A stretch of 64,000 nt of DNA from MESE01 sp036675035 (GCA_036675035.1 JAKFFO010000155.1:25469-89468); one strand, 5' to 3'. Positions 1 to 10,289 are shown, counted from the stretch's first letter. The notes: generated by a model not told the origin, from the sequence alone. Numbers and translations are program-made.

Positions 1-1139
<1,139 letters not shown>

Positions 1140-1257
1140 ATGCAGGCTCCTATGAAAAGATAAACCATGTCGCGGTCGATCAAATGAGCCTGCGACGCTT
1201 TAGCGAAATTTTTAGGCCGCCTCGCAAGTTGTCTGTTAACTCGGCGGATAGTGCATC
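1140..1257 (-). promoter_or_regulatory. structured metK leader that buries the ribosome-binding site
   Basis: Read as minus-strand RNA, GCAGGCUC (1193-1186) is fully complementary to GAGCCUGC (1149-1142). The second strand contains most of the AGGAG Shine-Dalgarno sequence (1151-1147). Inside the loop, GAU-C-GACC (1181-1174) can pair with GGUU-U-AUC (1166-1159) with one mismatch. An alternative five-pair helix, GUCGC (1196-1192) with GCGAC (1173-1169), overlaps the first strand and would compete with it. Further upstream, CCGCC and GGCGG frame another hairpin. The layout is that of a translation-control leader; a SAM-related ligand is a guess from the gene it controls. It does not match my memory of the SAH or SAM/SAH consensus sequences. 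Confidence 0.5.
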
Positions 1258-1263
1258 TGTGCT

Positions 1264-1292
1264 ATTTTACCCGTCTTGCAAAAAATCAGCAA
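1264..1292 (-). promoter_or_regulatory. sigma-70 promoter of metK
   Basis: On the minus strand TTGCTG (1292-1287) is followed by a 17-base spacer and TAAAAT (1269-1264). Both hexamers are close to consensus. Transcription would start near 1257, giving an untranslated leader of roughly 118 bases before the metK ATG. This is inferred from sequence only. Confidence 0.6.
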
Positions 1293-1313
1293 AAATTCCC
1301 GGCCTTTATTTCG

Positions 1314-2171
1314 ATGCTTGTCAATTTATTCCGTCTCCTGTCGAACTTGCCATTGCCTGTCCTGCATGCAACAGGTATTGCGCTTGGCTGGCTGGTTTAT
1401 TTCGTTTCGCCGTCTTATCGAAATCGCCTGAAAGACAATATCAACCGAGCCGGATATTCCCGTTACCGCAACGCGACCATCGCCGAGTCGGGCAAGAACA
1501 TTCTCGAGTTGCCTTTCGTCTGGTGCGCGCGCCCGGAGCGGGTGCTGGCTACCGCGTCAATCGAAAACTGGGAACTGGCGCAAGCTGCATTGGACGCCGG
1601 GCAAGGGGTGATTTTCCTGACACCGCATCTCGGCTGTTTCGAGATTATCGCGCAGGCCATCGCAGCCAAGATTCCGTTGACTGCGTTATACCGCCCACCT
1701 CGTAAGGCGGCGCTGAGGCCGTTGATGGAAGAGGCACGTGCGCGCCACAACCTGGCGCTTGCGCCAGCCACGTTAACCGGTGTGCGCATGCTTCTCAAAA
1801 CCCTGAAAAAAGGCGAAGCAATCGGTCTGTTGCCCGATCAGGTCCCGGGTAACGGTGAAGGCGTCTGGGCTGACTTTTTCGGCAAATCGGCCTATACGAT
1901 GACATTACCCGGAAAACTGCATCAGATGACCGGCGCACCGATCATCCTGTCGTATGCGGAGCGTCTTTCACGCGGTCGCGGCTATGTGATCCGGTTCGTC
2001 AAATTCGAAGAGATTCCCGGCGAGACGGCCGCGCAGCAGGCACGGGCAATCAACGCCGCGATGGAAAAACTGATCGCGCGATGCCCGGCGCAGTATTTCT
2101 GGAGCTATGCACGATACAAAACGCCTGCGGGAGTTGATACTGCCCCGCCGCATACCGGAGTCGCTGGATGA
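1314..2171 (+). CDS. lipid A acyltransferase, LpxL/HtrB family (first paralogue)
   Basis: Predicted inner-membrane acyltransferase that adds a secondary acyl chain to lipid A from acyl-ACP. It has 285 residues. A hydrophobic N-terminal anchor is followed by the family catalytic motif HLGCFE (H-X4-E) at about residue 105, and the family signature FWSYARYKT sits near the C-terminus. The start at 1314 is preferred to an in-frame ATG at 1251 because the protein then begins directly with the membrane anchor. The last codons overlap the next gene by 4 bases (ATGA), so the two are translationally coupled. Which acyl chain each paralogue adds cannot be read from sequence. Confidence 0.9.
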   Translation: MLVNLFRLLSNLPLPVLHATGIALGWLVYFVSPSYRNRLKDNINRAGYSRYRNATIAESGKNILELPFVWCARPERVLATASIENWELAQAALDAGQGVIFLTPHLGCFEIIAQAIAAKIPLTALYRPPRKAALRPLMEEARARHNLALAPATLTGVRMLLKTLKKGEAIGLLPDQVPGNGEGVWADFFGKSAYTMTLPGKLHQMTGAPIILSYAERLSRGRGYVIRFVKFEEIPGETAAQQARAINAAMEKLIARCPAQYFWSYARYKTPAGVDTAPPHTGVAG

Positions 2172-3061
2172 AATTATTCCTATTTTTGATGTGGTTGCTG
2201 CATTGGCTGCCTTTGCCGTTACTCGGCCGACTGGGAAAGCTGATCGGCAGCCTGCTGTTTCCGCTGCTTCGCTCGCGAAGGCATATCACGCTGACCAATC
2301 TGCGGCTATGCCTGCCTGACCTGTCGGAATCGCAGCGCATTGAACTGGCGCGGGAACATTTTCAGGCATATGTGCGCAGCGTACTGGAGCGCAGCATCCT
2401 GTGGTGGGCGCCGCAGGCACGCTTGAGAAAACTGATCGTCGTTGAGCCGCGCGTACCGCTGGATACAATCGCGTCCGGCCCGACCGTCCTGCTATGTCCC
2501 CATTTCGTGTGCCTGGATGTCGCCGGTGTGGCGTTGGTGCTGGAGTCGCCGGCGTGTTCAATCTATACCAGCCAGCGCAACCGGGTATTTGACAAGGCCT
2601 TGCGCAAGGGCCGTTCGCGCTTTCACCCGGTCAAACTTCTTTCGCGGGGCGAAGGCGTCAAACCGATCATTCGTGCGATGCGTGAAGGCATGCCGTTTTT
2701 CATGTTGCCGGACATGGATTTCGGCGCGAAAGATGCAGCATTCGTGCCATTCTTCGGAACACCCGCAGCTACGCTAACCGCGCCGGCGCGCATCGCGGCT
2801 GCGACGAAAGCGAAGGTAATTCCGGTCATTGCGACTTTTCTGCCGAATTATCGCGGATGGAAAGTGACCTTCTATCCGCCATGGGAAGATTATCCGGGCG
2901 ACGACATCGTTTCGGCAACGCGCCGCATGAATGAATTTATCGAGGCTCGTATTTTGGAAGCGCCGGCCGAGTATTTCTGGACCCACAAGCGATTCAAGAC
3001 GCGCCCGGAAGGTTCGCCCGGTGTCTATGATCAAAACAAAGGCGATAACGCATCGCGCTGA
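2168..3061 (+). CDS. lipid A acyltransferase, LpxL/HtrB family (second paralogue)
   Basis: Second acyltransferase of the same family (297 residues), starting in the stop codon of the first. It has an N-terminal membrane segment, the H-X4-D motif HFVCLD at about residue 112 and a C-terminal EYFWTHKRFKTRP segment typical of LpxL. The first gene has E in place of the final D, so the two catalytic centres differ slightly and may act on different positions or acyl donors. The 3' end overlaps the 3' end of the convergent sensor gene by 31 bases. A tandem acyltransferase pair next to metK and dapF is, as far as I recall, common in Burkholderiales. Confidence 0.9.
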   Translation: MKLFLFLMWLLHWLPLPLLGRLGKLIGSLLFPLLRSRRHITLTNLRLCLPDLSESQRIELAREHFQAYVRSVLERSILWWAPQARLRKLIVVEPRVPLDTIASGPTVLLCPHFVCLDVAGVALVLESPACSIYTSQRNRVFDKALRKGRSRFHPVKLLSRGEGVKPIIRAMREGMPFFMLPDMDFGAKDAAFVPFFGTPAATLTAPARIAAATKAKVIPVIATFLPNYRGWKVTFYPPWEDYPGDDIVSATRRMNEFIEARILEAPAEYFWTHKRFKTRPEGSPGVYDQNKGDNASR

Positions 3062-5400
3062 AGTTCACCGACGCAAACCCGGTTACGTCCCAATTCCTTG
3101 GAACGATAAAGCGCAGCGTCCGCAGCCTTGACGAGTGCGGCCGGATCGCGAATACCCGCCGTCAATGTGGCGACCCCCAGGCTGGCCGTTACCTTCAATG
3201 CCGTGCCCTGATGCTGGATCGCTGCCGCTTCGATATTGGCCCTTATTCTTTCGGCGACGACCGCAGCAAGCGCCTGGTCGGTATCCGGCAGGATTGCTAC
3301 CATTTCCTCGCCGCCGTAGCGCGCTACGATATCCGATTGCCGGCATGATTCCTTGAACTTATCGGCCACCATCCGCAATACCGTATCGCCCATTTGATGG
3401 CCCCACGTGTCATTGAACTGTTTGAAGTGATCGATGTCGACCAGGATGACGGACACGTTCCTGAGCGTGCGCACGGACGCGGAGATTTCCTTTTTCAGCA
3501 TGCTTTGAAATGCATCATGGTTGAAAAGATTTGTCAGTCCGTCGGTCATCGCCTTGCGCGACAACTCAAGGCGACCTGCTGCAGCCAGGCAAATAATTTC
3601 CAATGTGCCTATTCGCTGCTCATCAAACGCATTGCTCACCTGATTGTTTTCAAGATAAAGCAGACCGATCAATTCCCCGCCCTCGTTCGCGGCTCCGTTA
3701 AGTAGCGGAATACAAAGCACCGATTTGACCCGCCTGGTTTTGATATGGGAATCCTGATGCAGGCCGGGCACCGCGTCGTGCGAGTCGGCAGCATCGTTTA
3801 TCACGACACTTCTTTGCGTCCTCTTGACATAATTTACAACCGAATGAGAAACGTTCGGCGCATCGCCAAGGGGAATGGAATGCAGAATTTTGGGCTTTAC
3901 CTGAGCCGGCGAAATCTCGGCCTCGACGAACAGGCTATCCTTGGAATTACGGAGAATCAGCAATCCACTGTCCGCACCGGCGCATTCCATCGCAGTCACA
4001 ATGGTTTTCTCAACCAACTGGCTATGTGACTTCTCCTGCGCAATATCCTTGAGCGCCTTCATCAATGCGTGAAGATCGAACGTCAACGACGACATGCCTC
4101 TGGTCAGCGATGTACTAAGAGAGCCTGAATCCTTTTGAATCTCCAGTTGCGGATGGACGCGCTGTAATTCATCGACTTTCGCCATCGCGCCCCATTGCTT
4201 GTAGCACAGCCACGCCTGGCGGAGATAAGTGGACGCAATGTTTTTTCTTCCATGTGCAAGATGAAACTTTGCCGCTTGTTCATTGGCTAGCGCCTCCTCT
4301 TGCACATAGCCGGATTTTTTCGCGTGAGCGATTGCTTTCTCGTAGAGATTGATCGCTTCGAGCTCGTTTCCGTCAAGCCCTTCCAGCTCGGCCCTTACCA
4401 GAAGAAATTTATGCAAATGGTTTTCCGGTGCGAGGTGCGCCCACATTTTCAATTTTTTCTGATTCCGAGCGACGTCACGCAAGAGGTTGCGTTGCCGTTG
4501 CGGGCTAGCCTCCGGCCAGACCGCCAATCGGGCCATCGAATCGTAAAACACCGCGACCGGAATGGTAATCGCGCCCAGGACAGCGTGCGCCAGAGGCTTT
4601 GCCTTATCCGAAAAACTGATTGCATCGTCATAGCGGCCGAAATGAAAACAAAGATATTGCTTCAGAAAAAAATACGTATGCAGCGTCAGCCCTTGCCTCG
4701 ACGCTTGCCATTTTTGCAGCAATTCTTCGTTGTCCCCCGAGAGACCGCAAGAATCGCTTGCTGGCACGCGCATATTCGATGCAGCCTGATGGTATAGGGA
4801 ATTGATCGTGTGCAGTCCCGGCTGATGCAGCCAGCTCTTGATCGCGGCATTATATTTAACGAACTCATCCTCAAGGACTTCCAGTTCCCTGCCGCAGTGA
4901 AAGGACATATAACAGTAAAACAGCGCATTGTTGGCAGCGCTTACCAGGTCCCCATTCTCCAGGCAATACTGATAACCGTCGATGAAGTTGGCGAGCAATT
5001 CGTGCGCAGGCTCTTTCCAATGCCGGATCATTCCATTTACGATATAACGCGTCTGTGCCGTGTCCTGTTTGGAATCGAGTTTTTCGGCGAGCCGAAGTGC
5101 CAATGCGCCAAAACGGTTTCCGCCTTCGATATCGTTAAACGAACCGCACAAAATTGCGCCATAAGTGGCATAGATCGATGCGCCGGTGCGCGTGTTCGGA
5201 TGCTTGAGGCTTAATCTCATCGATTCAAAGGCCTGAATAATGAACAGCTTCGGATTCGCACCAAAGGCGGCATACCCAACCCTGCTGAGCATGCGCCGAC
5301 GGGCAATTGTCTGAGCATCGGGCCTGTCGACGGCATTGAGCAGCACATCGTCATTCTTGCCTATCAGCGCAAGTTTGACCTTGAACGCATACCAGACCAC
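3031..5400 (-). CDS. TPR-like/GAF/GGDEF segment: diguanylate cyclase half of a split sensor
   Basis: The frame gives 789 residues from GTG 5400 (stop 3031) and 29 further in-frame codons up to a TAG at 5488-5490. It is the downstream half of one long gene (see 5488..8058). Order: a long helical, TPR-like region (about 1-420), a GAF-like region (about 440-610), then a GGDEF domain. The active site reads GGEEM (696-700), which is catalytically competent, and RQSD five residues before it fits the RxxD product-inhibition site. It should make cyclic di-GMP if expressed. No good ribosome-binding site is seen for a separate start; GGAG touches the GTG. Independent expression is therefore uncertain. 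Confidence 0.8.
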   Translation of the reverse strand: MVWYAFKVKLALIGKNDDVLLNAVDRPDAQTIARRRMLSRVGYAAFGANPKLFIIQAFESMRLSLKHPNTRTGASIYATYGAILCGSFNDIEGGNRFGALALRLAEKLDSKQDTAQTRYIVNGMIRHWKEPAHELLANFIDGYQYCLENGDLVSAANNALFYCYMSFHCGRELEVLEDEFVKYNAAIKSWLHQPGLHTINSLYHQAASNMRVPASDSCGLSGDNEELLQKWQASRQGLTLHTYFFLKQYLCFHFGRYDDAISFSDKAKPLAHAVLGAITIPVAVFYDSMARLAVWPEASPQRQRNLLRDVARNQKKLKMWAHLAPENHLHKFLLVRAELEGLDGNELEAINLYEKAIAHAKKSGYVQEEALANEQAAKFHLAHGRKNIASTYLRQAWLCYKQWGAMAKVDELQRVHPQLEIQKDSGSLSTSLTRGMSSLTFDLHALMKALKDIAQEKSHSQLVEKTIVTAMECAGADSGLLILRNSKDSLFVEAEISPAQVKPKILHSIPLGDAPNVSHSVVNYVKRTQRSVVINDAADSHDAVPGLHQDSHIKTRRVKSVLCIPLLNGAANEGGELIGLLYLENNQVSNAFDEQRIGTLEIICLAAAGRLELSRKAMTDGLTNLFNHDAFQSMLKKEISASVRTLRNVSVILVDIDHFKQFNDTWGHQMGDTVLRMVADKFKESCRQSDIVARYGGEEMVAILPDTDQALAAVVAERIRANIEAAAIQHQGTALKVTASLGVATLTAGIRDPAALVKAADAALYRSKELGRNRVCVGELQRDALSPLF

Positions 5401-5487
5401 CTCCGCCCGGGTTGGTGACGAAGGCAGGTATATGCCGACCCACCGAAGAGCTTCCAGTCCAAGCGCAAGCGCCGGTGCAAAGCGCCC

Positions 5488-8058
5488 CTAGCCGGATTCG
5501 ACCGCAATCTTCGTGTCGTAGAGTTTGATTTTGTCGAGAGGGCCCGTTGCGTTCTCAAGTCCGATCTCGAGCCAGGAATCCATTTCGGCGAAATTCCCGC
5601 TGAGTGAAGCGATCTCTACGGCTGCCGCATACAATCTGATGGCGAGCGAATAATCGGTATGCCAGCTACCACCCGGTATTACATCGATAGCTGATCGCAG
5701 AAAATTGAACGCGGTATCGTAAGCGCCTGAATACTTGGCGATCTTCGCGGCTCTCAAAGCCAGTTCCACCAGCCTCTTTTTCTCACTGCCATCGACAATC
5801 AGCGCCATACCGCAACTCAATTGGGTTACGATCTCAAAAATCTTTTCATCGAATGTTTTTTGCGGCGTGCTTGCCAACAGCAGCTCGCCGATAGATTTGT
5901 GCACTGCCGGCTTCTCAGTGTCCGGGATCAAGCCGTATGCAGCCTGTTGCACGCGATCATGCGAAAACCGGCACTCAATCCTGGCCGCATCCTGCTCGGA
6001 GAATCCACTTCCGAGCAACCAGTCGGACGACGCGCCGACGGAATCAATCAATCCCATCTGCAATGCCTGCCGCAATGCTGTAATTGTCTTTTCTAGCGAC
6101 TCTTGATAAACCGCAGACAGCGTCAAACTATCGAACCGATTTCCCAGACATGCAGCAAGCGACACGATGCGCCTCGTATCCGAACTGAGGCGCTCCAGCT
6201 TGCCGGTCATCAGATCGACGACGTTGTCGGTGATGCCCTGAGCGCGTATCTGCTCCACGTTCCATTCCCAGCACCCGCGGCCGGCATTGAAGGAAAGCAG
6301 TTTTTCGAAATACAGGGATTTCAGGAATTCTTCGATAAAAAACGGGTTTCCATCGGTTTTATTGACAATCAATTCGGTCAGCGTCTGAACCTCGGTTGGC
6401 TGACAGTGCAGTGCGTCCGAGAGAAGCTGGTTGACATGATCGAGCCTGAGCGGCTTGAGCATCAAGGTGTCGATTACAATGCCGGCCTTCTTCAAGCGTT
6501 GCAGATTGATCATCAGCGGATGTGCCTGGTCTACCTCGTTATTGCGGTAGCTACCGACAATCATCAAATGACGCAGCGACTCGTCGTTGAGCAGGTAATT
6601 CAGAAGTTTCAACGAAGCCGAATCGATCCACTGCAGGTCATCCAGAAAGATCACCAGCGGATGGCGGGATTGGCAAAACACAGAGATGAAGTTGCGAAAA
6701 ACAAGATTGATCCGGTTTTGCGTTTCAGCCGGTTCGAGCAATGGTATGGCCGGCTGCGGTCCGATGATGATTTCAAGATCGGGCAATGCATTGGTGATCA
6801 GTTGACCGTTCGATCCTACGGCTTCCTGCAGCCGAGCGCGCCAGTAATCCAGCTGCTCCTCATTTTCGGTCAGCAATTGCTTGACCAGGTCGCGCAACGC
6901 ATCGAGCAGTGCCTTGAATGGCGTAGTACGCTGAAATTGGCTGAACTTGCCGGAGATGAAATAGCCGCGGCTGGCTGTAATCAATTTGTAGACTTCGCGC
7001 ACCAGGGATGTTTTGCCGATACCGGAATAACCCCCGATATAAACAATTTCGCGCCCGCCCTGCGCCACGTTATCGAACTTGCTCAGCAAAATATCGATTT
7101 CAGTTTCGCGTCCATACAATTTTTGCGGAAGTTGAAACTGGTGCGGCTTGTCATGTCGTGCCAGCACGAACTGCTCTATGACCCCGTTCAAGTTCCACTG
7201 CCGAAGGCATTCGTCCAGATCGGCCTTGATACCCCAGCCGCTTTGATATCGGTCTTCCGCAGTTTTCGACAGCAGCTTCATGACAATGTCCGATACCATG
7301 CGCGGTATTCGAGGATCGACTTCGCAAGGCGGCGTCGCGTGCCTGGCAATATGCATATGAACCAGATCCAGCGGATCGTCAGCGGCGAATGGCGGCCTGC
7401 CGACCAGCATGTGATACAGCGTTGCGCCGAAGGCGTAATAGTCGCTCCGATAATCTATCGTTCGATTCATCCTGCCGGTCTGTTCAGGCGACATATATGC
7501 AAGCGTGCCCGCCAGGATTCCCGGATTGACCAGCGATTGGTGCTCACGCGACAACATTGTCGCGTGCCCGAAGTCGATTATCCTGAGCTCATGGCTACTC
7601 TCGTTGATGACGATATTATCGGGACTGATATCCTTGTGAATAATGTCGACCGAGTGAATTTCGTTCAAGCCTTCGGCAACCTGGCTGCCGTAAAGCAGCG
7701 TGCGATCCAGTTCCAGAGGCCCGTCCTTGATCAGGTCTTTGAGAGATTGGCCTCCGATATCCTCCAGTACCAGCATCGCCGAGTTGGCGAATTGCTCAAA
7801 TCCGAAGCAGCGAATCACTCGCGCGCTCCTGATGGTCTGGATAATCTCCGCCTCTTTTTTTGAGCGCTTGAAAATCTCGCGTCCTGCCGGGCCTTCCGGA
7901 TGAACTTTCAAGATAACGGCTTGCCCGCCATCCGAACGCACCGCACGATAAATTTTCGCGTTGGCGCTGGCATTGATTTCCTCCGTGATCCGATATGCAG
8001 GGCCCGTGTCGAAATCGGGAACGAGCTTGAGGTCCGCACTAGCCTTGGTTGGTTTCAT
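5488..8058 (-). CDS. serine/threonine kinase plus AAA ATPase half of a split sensor
   Basis: 856 residues. An N-terminal protein-kinase domain has the ATP lysine in VILK (K51), the catalytic loop HKDISPDN (141-148) and DFG (162-164). A STAND/AAA-type ATPase follows, with Walker A GGYSGIGKTS (342-351) and Walker B VIFLDD (469-474), then a helical region. The frame ends at TAG 5488-5490, but the same frame continues without another stop for 818 codons into the GAF/GGDEF segment (5487 to 3034). Kinase-ATPase-TPR-GAF-output is a known single-protein architecture, so this looks like one gene of about 1,675 codons broken by one nonsense codon. It lies between lpxL and dapF on the opposite strand. 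Confidence 0.85.
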   Translation of the reverse strand: MKPTKASADLKLVPDFDTGPAYRITEEINASANAKIYRAVRSDGGQAVILKVHPEGPAGREIFKRSKKEAEIIQTIRSARVIRCFGFEQFANSAMLVLEDIGGQSLKDLIKDGPLELDRTLLYGSQVAEGLNEIHSVDIIHKDISPDNIVINESSHELRIIDFGHATMLSREHQSLVNPGILAGTLAYMSPEQTGRMNRTIDYRSDYYAFGATLYHMLVGRPPFAADDPLDLVHMHIARHATPPCEVDPRIPRMVSDIVMKLLSKTAEDRYQSGWGIKADLDECLRQWNLNGVIEQFVLARHDKPHQFQLPQKLYGRETEIDILLSKFDNVAQGGREIVYIGGYSGIGKTSLVREVYKLITASRGYFISGKFSQFQRTTPFKALLDALRDLVKQLLTENEEQLDYWRARLQEAVGSNGQLITNALPDLEIIIGPQPAIPLLEPAETQNRINLVFRNFISVFCQSRHPLVIFLDDLQWIDSASLKLLNYLLNDESLRHLMIVGSYRNNEVDQAHPLMINLQRLKKAGIVIDTLMLKPLRLDHVNQLLSDALHCQPTEVQTLTELIVNKTDGNPFFIEEFLKSLYFEKLLSFNAGRGCWEWNVEQIRAQGITDNVVDLMTGKLERLSSDTRRIVSLAACLGNRFDSLTLSAVYQESLEKTITALRQALQMGLIDSVGASSDWLLGSGFSEQDAARIECRFSHDRVQQAAYGLIPDTEKPAVHKSIGELLLASTPQKTFDEKIFEIVTQLSCGMALIVDGSEKKRLVELALRAAKIAKYSGAYDTAFNFLRSAIDVIPGGSWHTDYSLAIRLYAAAVEIASLSGNFAEMDSWLEIGLENATGPLDKIKLYDTKIAVESG

Positions 8059-8353
8059 TTATTTAATTCTTGGTTCTTTGGCACCACAGCACTATGCGAC
8101 AAGGGACCCGTTTCGACCAAACTGTGCTCGGCCCACGGCGGCCGCAAATACGATTCCGATCGAATGGAAGATCGCATTCCTGAAAAAATGACGTAGCTGA
8201 TTTGATTAAATATTGCGCACCGGAAATAGTCAAGACAAAATATTAAGCGCCGTATGTCGAAATACACATTTCGTGATCCCCAAATTAATCCGAGTTGCCG
8301 ATCAATCAGGTTGGGCGACGCGACCTGCGAACACAGCGGTTTATAATGCCAGC
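8059..8353. other. divergent intergenic region between the sensor gene and dapF
   Basis: 295 bases without a convincing gene. It holds the start region of the sensor gene on the minus strand and that of dapF on the plus strand. It is locally AT-rich around 8200-8260. Apart from the TATAAT near dapF, I see no repeat or hairpin worth naming. Confidence 0.6.
8342..8347 (+). promoter_or_regulatory. -10 box six bases before the dapF start codon
   Basis: TATAAT ends six bases before the dapF ATG (8354), so a transcript from it would start at or next to the ATG. No Shine-Dalgarno sequence precedes the ATG. I see no good -35 hexamer at 16-18 bases, which keeps confidence low. Confidence 0.4.
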
Positions 8354-9205
8354 ATGAAAGTCCAATTCACTAAAATGCATGGCGCCGGGAACGATTTCGT
8401 GGTGATTGACGCAATCAACCAACACATCGATTTCACGGCTGCCCAATGGAAAAAGCTCGCAGATCGGCGCTTCGGCGTCGGGGCGGACCAAATACTGGTA
8501 GTCGAAAAGCCTCAGTCGCCGGATGTCGATTTCCGTTACAGGATCTACAACGCCGATGGCGGCGAAGTCGAGCAATGCGGTAACGGTGCGCGTGCGTTCG
8601 CAAAATTCGTCACTGAAAAAGGACTGACGAGCAAGCATGAAATCCGGGTCGAAACGCTGGCCGGAATCATCGAACCGGTACTCGAAAGCGACGGGCAGGT
8701 GACAGTCGACATGGGTGCGCCGATTCTGGAGCCGGAACGCGTTCCGTTCGATTCAAACGGTTTGCAGGCTGATGTCGAGGGATCCGATACTGTCTGGCCT
8801 CTCGACGTGGCTGGCAAGACCGTTCGCATTTCGGCCGTATCGATGGGCAATCCGCATGCGGTGCAATTGGTTGACGATTGCGATTCTGCACCGGTGGCTG
8901 CAACCGGGCCGCTGATCGAAACGCACGCGCGTTTTCCCAATCGCGTAAACGCCGGATTCATGCAAGTCCTCGACCGGCACCGGATCAAATTGCGGGTATT
9001 CGAGCGCGGTACCGGCGAAACGCTGGCATGCGGCACCGGCGCGTGCGCTGCCGTCGTGGCCGGCATTCGGCGCGGACTGCTCGACTCCCCGGTCACGGTC
9101 GACACACTCGGAGGCCGGTTGTCGATTGCCTGGGCAGGAATGAATTCCCCGGTCATGCTAACCGGCCCGGCTGTCACCGTATTTGATGGCGAGATCGAAA
9201 TCTGA
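8354..9205 (+). CDS. dapF: diaminopimelate epimerase
   Basis: Interconverts LL- and meso-diaminopimelate for lysine and peptidoglycan synthesis. 283 residues, usual for the family. The start [15 protein letters not shown] matches the conserved N-terminus. The two catalytic cysteines are visible in EQCGNGAR (C75) and ACGTGAC (first cysteine, C226). dapF followed by a DUF484 gene and xerC is the same order as in enterobacteria. In-frame sequence upstream to 8213 has no family character and is not part of the gene. Confidence 0.96.
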   Translation: MKVQFTKMHGAGNDFVVIDAINQHIDFTAAQWKKLADRRFGVGADQILVVEKPQSPDVDFRYRIYNADGGEVEQCGNGARAFAKFVTEKGLTSKHEIRVETLAGIIEPVLESDGQVTVDMGAPILEPERVPFDSNGLQADVEGSDTVWPLDVAGKTVRISAVSMGNPHAVQLVDDCDSAPVAATGPLIETHARFPNRVNAGFMQVLDRHRIKLRVFERGTGETLACGTGACAAVVAGIRRGLLDSPVTVDTLGGRLSIAWAGMNSPVMLTGPAVTVFDGEIEI

Positions 9206-9461
9206 CATTTTTTCTCGGCGCGGACGATGCGACGGCCTGCGCAAATTCAACGATATTCCATTCTTTGCGTTCGGGCCAGGCGACACAGAATCCTGCTTGC
9301 AGAATAAAGAGCTGCAGATTCGGAATCGATTATGTCGAAGCGCTTTTGTCGGTTAGAATTACCGCTGAACTTTTACAGGCATTTGACCGTGTGGCAGCGT
9401 GCATTGCACCGCATCCATGTGCACATTGCGCTTATTGATTCGATTTCCGCGTACAAAAAAT
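9206..9461. other. intergenic region between dapF and the DUF484 gene
   Basis: 256 bases with no convincing coding sequence. The DUF484 frame is open upstream to 9399, but that extension does not resemble the family. I see no clear terminator; a promoter for the following genes may lie here but no strong hexamer pair stands out. Confidence 0.5.
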
Positions 9462-10130
9462 ATGACTGCTCAACTTGATCCGGATTCGGTCGCTCGCTTC
9501 CTGCTGGATAATCCTCATTTCTTCGAAGAGCACGTTGAGCTCCTGTCGAAACTGAAGCTGACCAGCCCGATCGGAGGACGCACCGTCTCGCTGCAAGAAA
9601 GACAAATGGAAGTGCTGCGCGAAAAAATCAAGGTACTGGATTTGCGGTTTGCGGAGTTAATGCGCGTGGCGCAGGAAAACGATGAAATTACCGGCAAATT
9701 TCAGGAATGGACACGTTCATTGCTACTGGCGCGTAACGATGTCGATTTACCGCACGTCCTGATCGACGGAATGCGAAAGATTTTTTCGGCCCCGCAAGCG
9801 ACTTTGCGCATATGGGGGGTGTCCGAAGAATTTTCCCACACATGGTTTGCCGCCGACGTTTCGACAGATGCACGAATTTTCTCGAATGGCCTGAGCATGC
9901 CGTTCTGTGGCCCGAACAATGATTTTGAGGCCGCTTCCTGGCTCGAAGATGCCGCGTCTGTTCAGTCGGTCGCAATTCTGCCGTTGAGGGCCAATCCATC
10001 CGCCGACGCATTCGGCCTGCTGGTGCTCGGTTCGGCCGATCCCGGCCGTTTTACCGCGGACATGGCAACCGACTTCCTGGTAAAGATCGGTGACACCACC
10101 AGCGCCGCACTTAGCTGCTTGCTTGACTAG
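9462..10130 (+). CDS. DUF484 family protein
   Basis: 222 residues, cytoplasmic. The N-terminus (DPDSVARFLLDNPHFFEEH) carries the family hallmark of a short helix with FLLDNPxFF. A coiled-coil-like segment follows (about 40-80) and then a GAF-like fold (about 90-220). Function is unknown; the family is usually encoded between dapF and xerC, as here. The stop codon TAG (10128-10130) coincides with the first three bases of a 162-base fold-back repeat, so the native C-terminus may have been altered by that element. Confidence 0.85.
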   Translation: MTAQLDPDSVARFLLDNPHFFEEHVELLSKLKLTSPIGGRTVSLQERQMEVLREKIKVLDLRFAELMRVAQENDEITGKFQEWTRSLLLARNDVDLPHVLIDGMRKIFSAPQATLRIWGVSEEFSHTWFAADVSTDARIFSNGLSMPFCGPNNDFEAASWLEDAASVQSVAILPLRANPSADAFGLLVLGSADPGRFTADMATDFLVKIGDTTSAALSCLLD

Positions 10131-10289
10131 TGTGGTGCTGTACGCCATCCGGCACATAAAAACACGCCTTTTCGGCCATCGCTGCGTTGCAAATCCGCGC
10201 GATACTTCGGTATCGCTGTGGCTTGCTCGTTGCCCTGACCAAAAATCCATCGTTTTTATTTGTACCGTCAAGCATGCAACACCACACTA
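10128..10289. repeat. fold-back repeat element, copy 1 (162 bp)
   Basis: Terminal inverted repeats TAGTGTGGTGCTG (10128-10140) and the complement of CAACACCACACTA (10277-10289) match at 12 of 13 positions. The interior is also an imperfect inverted repeat, closing on GCGATAC-TTCG-GTATCGC (10199-10216). It shares ends, length, core CGTTGCAAATCC and fold with copy 2 at 44795..44959, about 34.6 kb away. It sits inside the otherwise conserved dapF-DUF484-xerC block. It contains no transposase and looks like a non-autonomous miniature element or a large extragenic palindrome. Confidence 0.75.

Noticed and set aside
1140..1257. Known SAH or SAM/SAH riboswitch upstream of metK
   Set aside because: The conserved cores I remember for these classes are not present and the spacing between helices differs. 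Kept only as an unnamed structured leader.
6103..7863. 586-codon open frame on the plus strand
   Set aside because: It lies antisense to the kinase/ATPase gene, whose motifs are unmistakable. The translation has no recognisable domains; the frame is open because of codon bias in the true gene.
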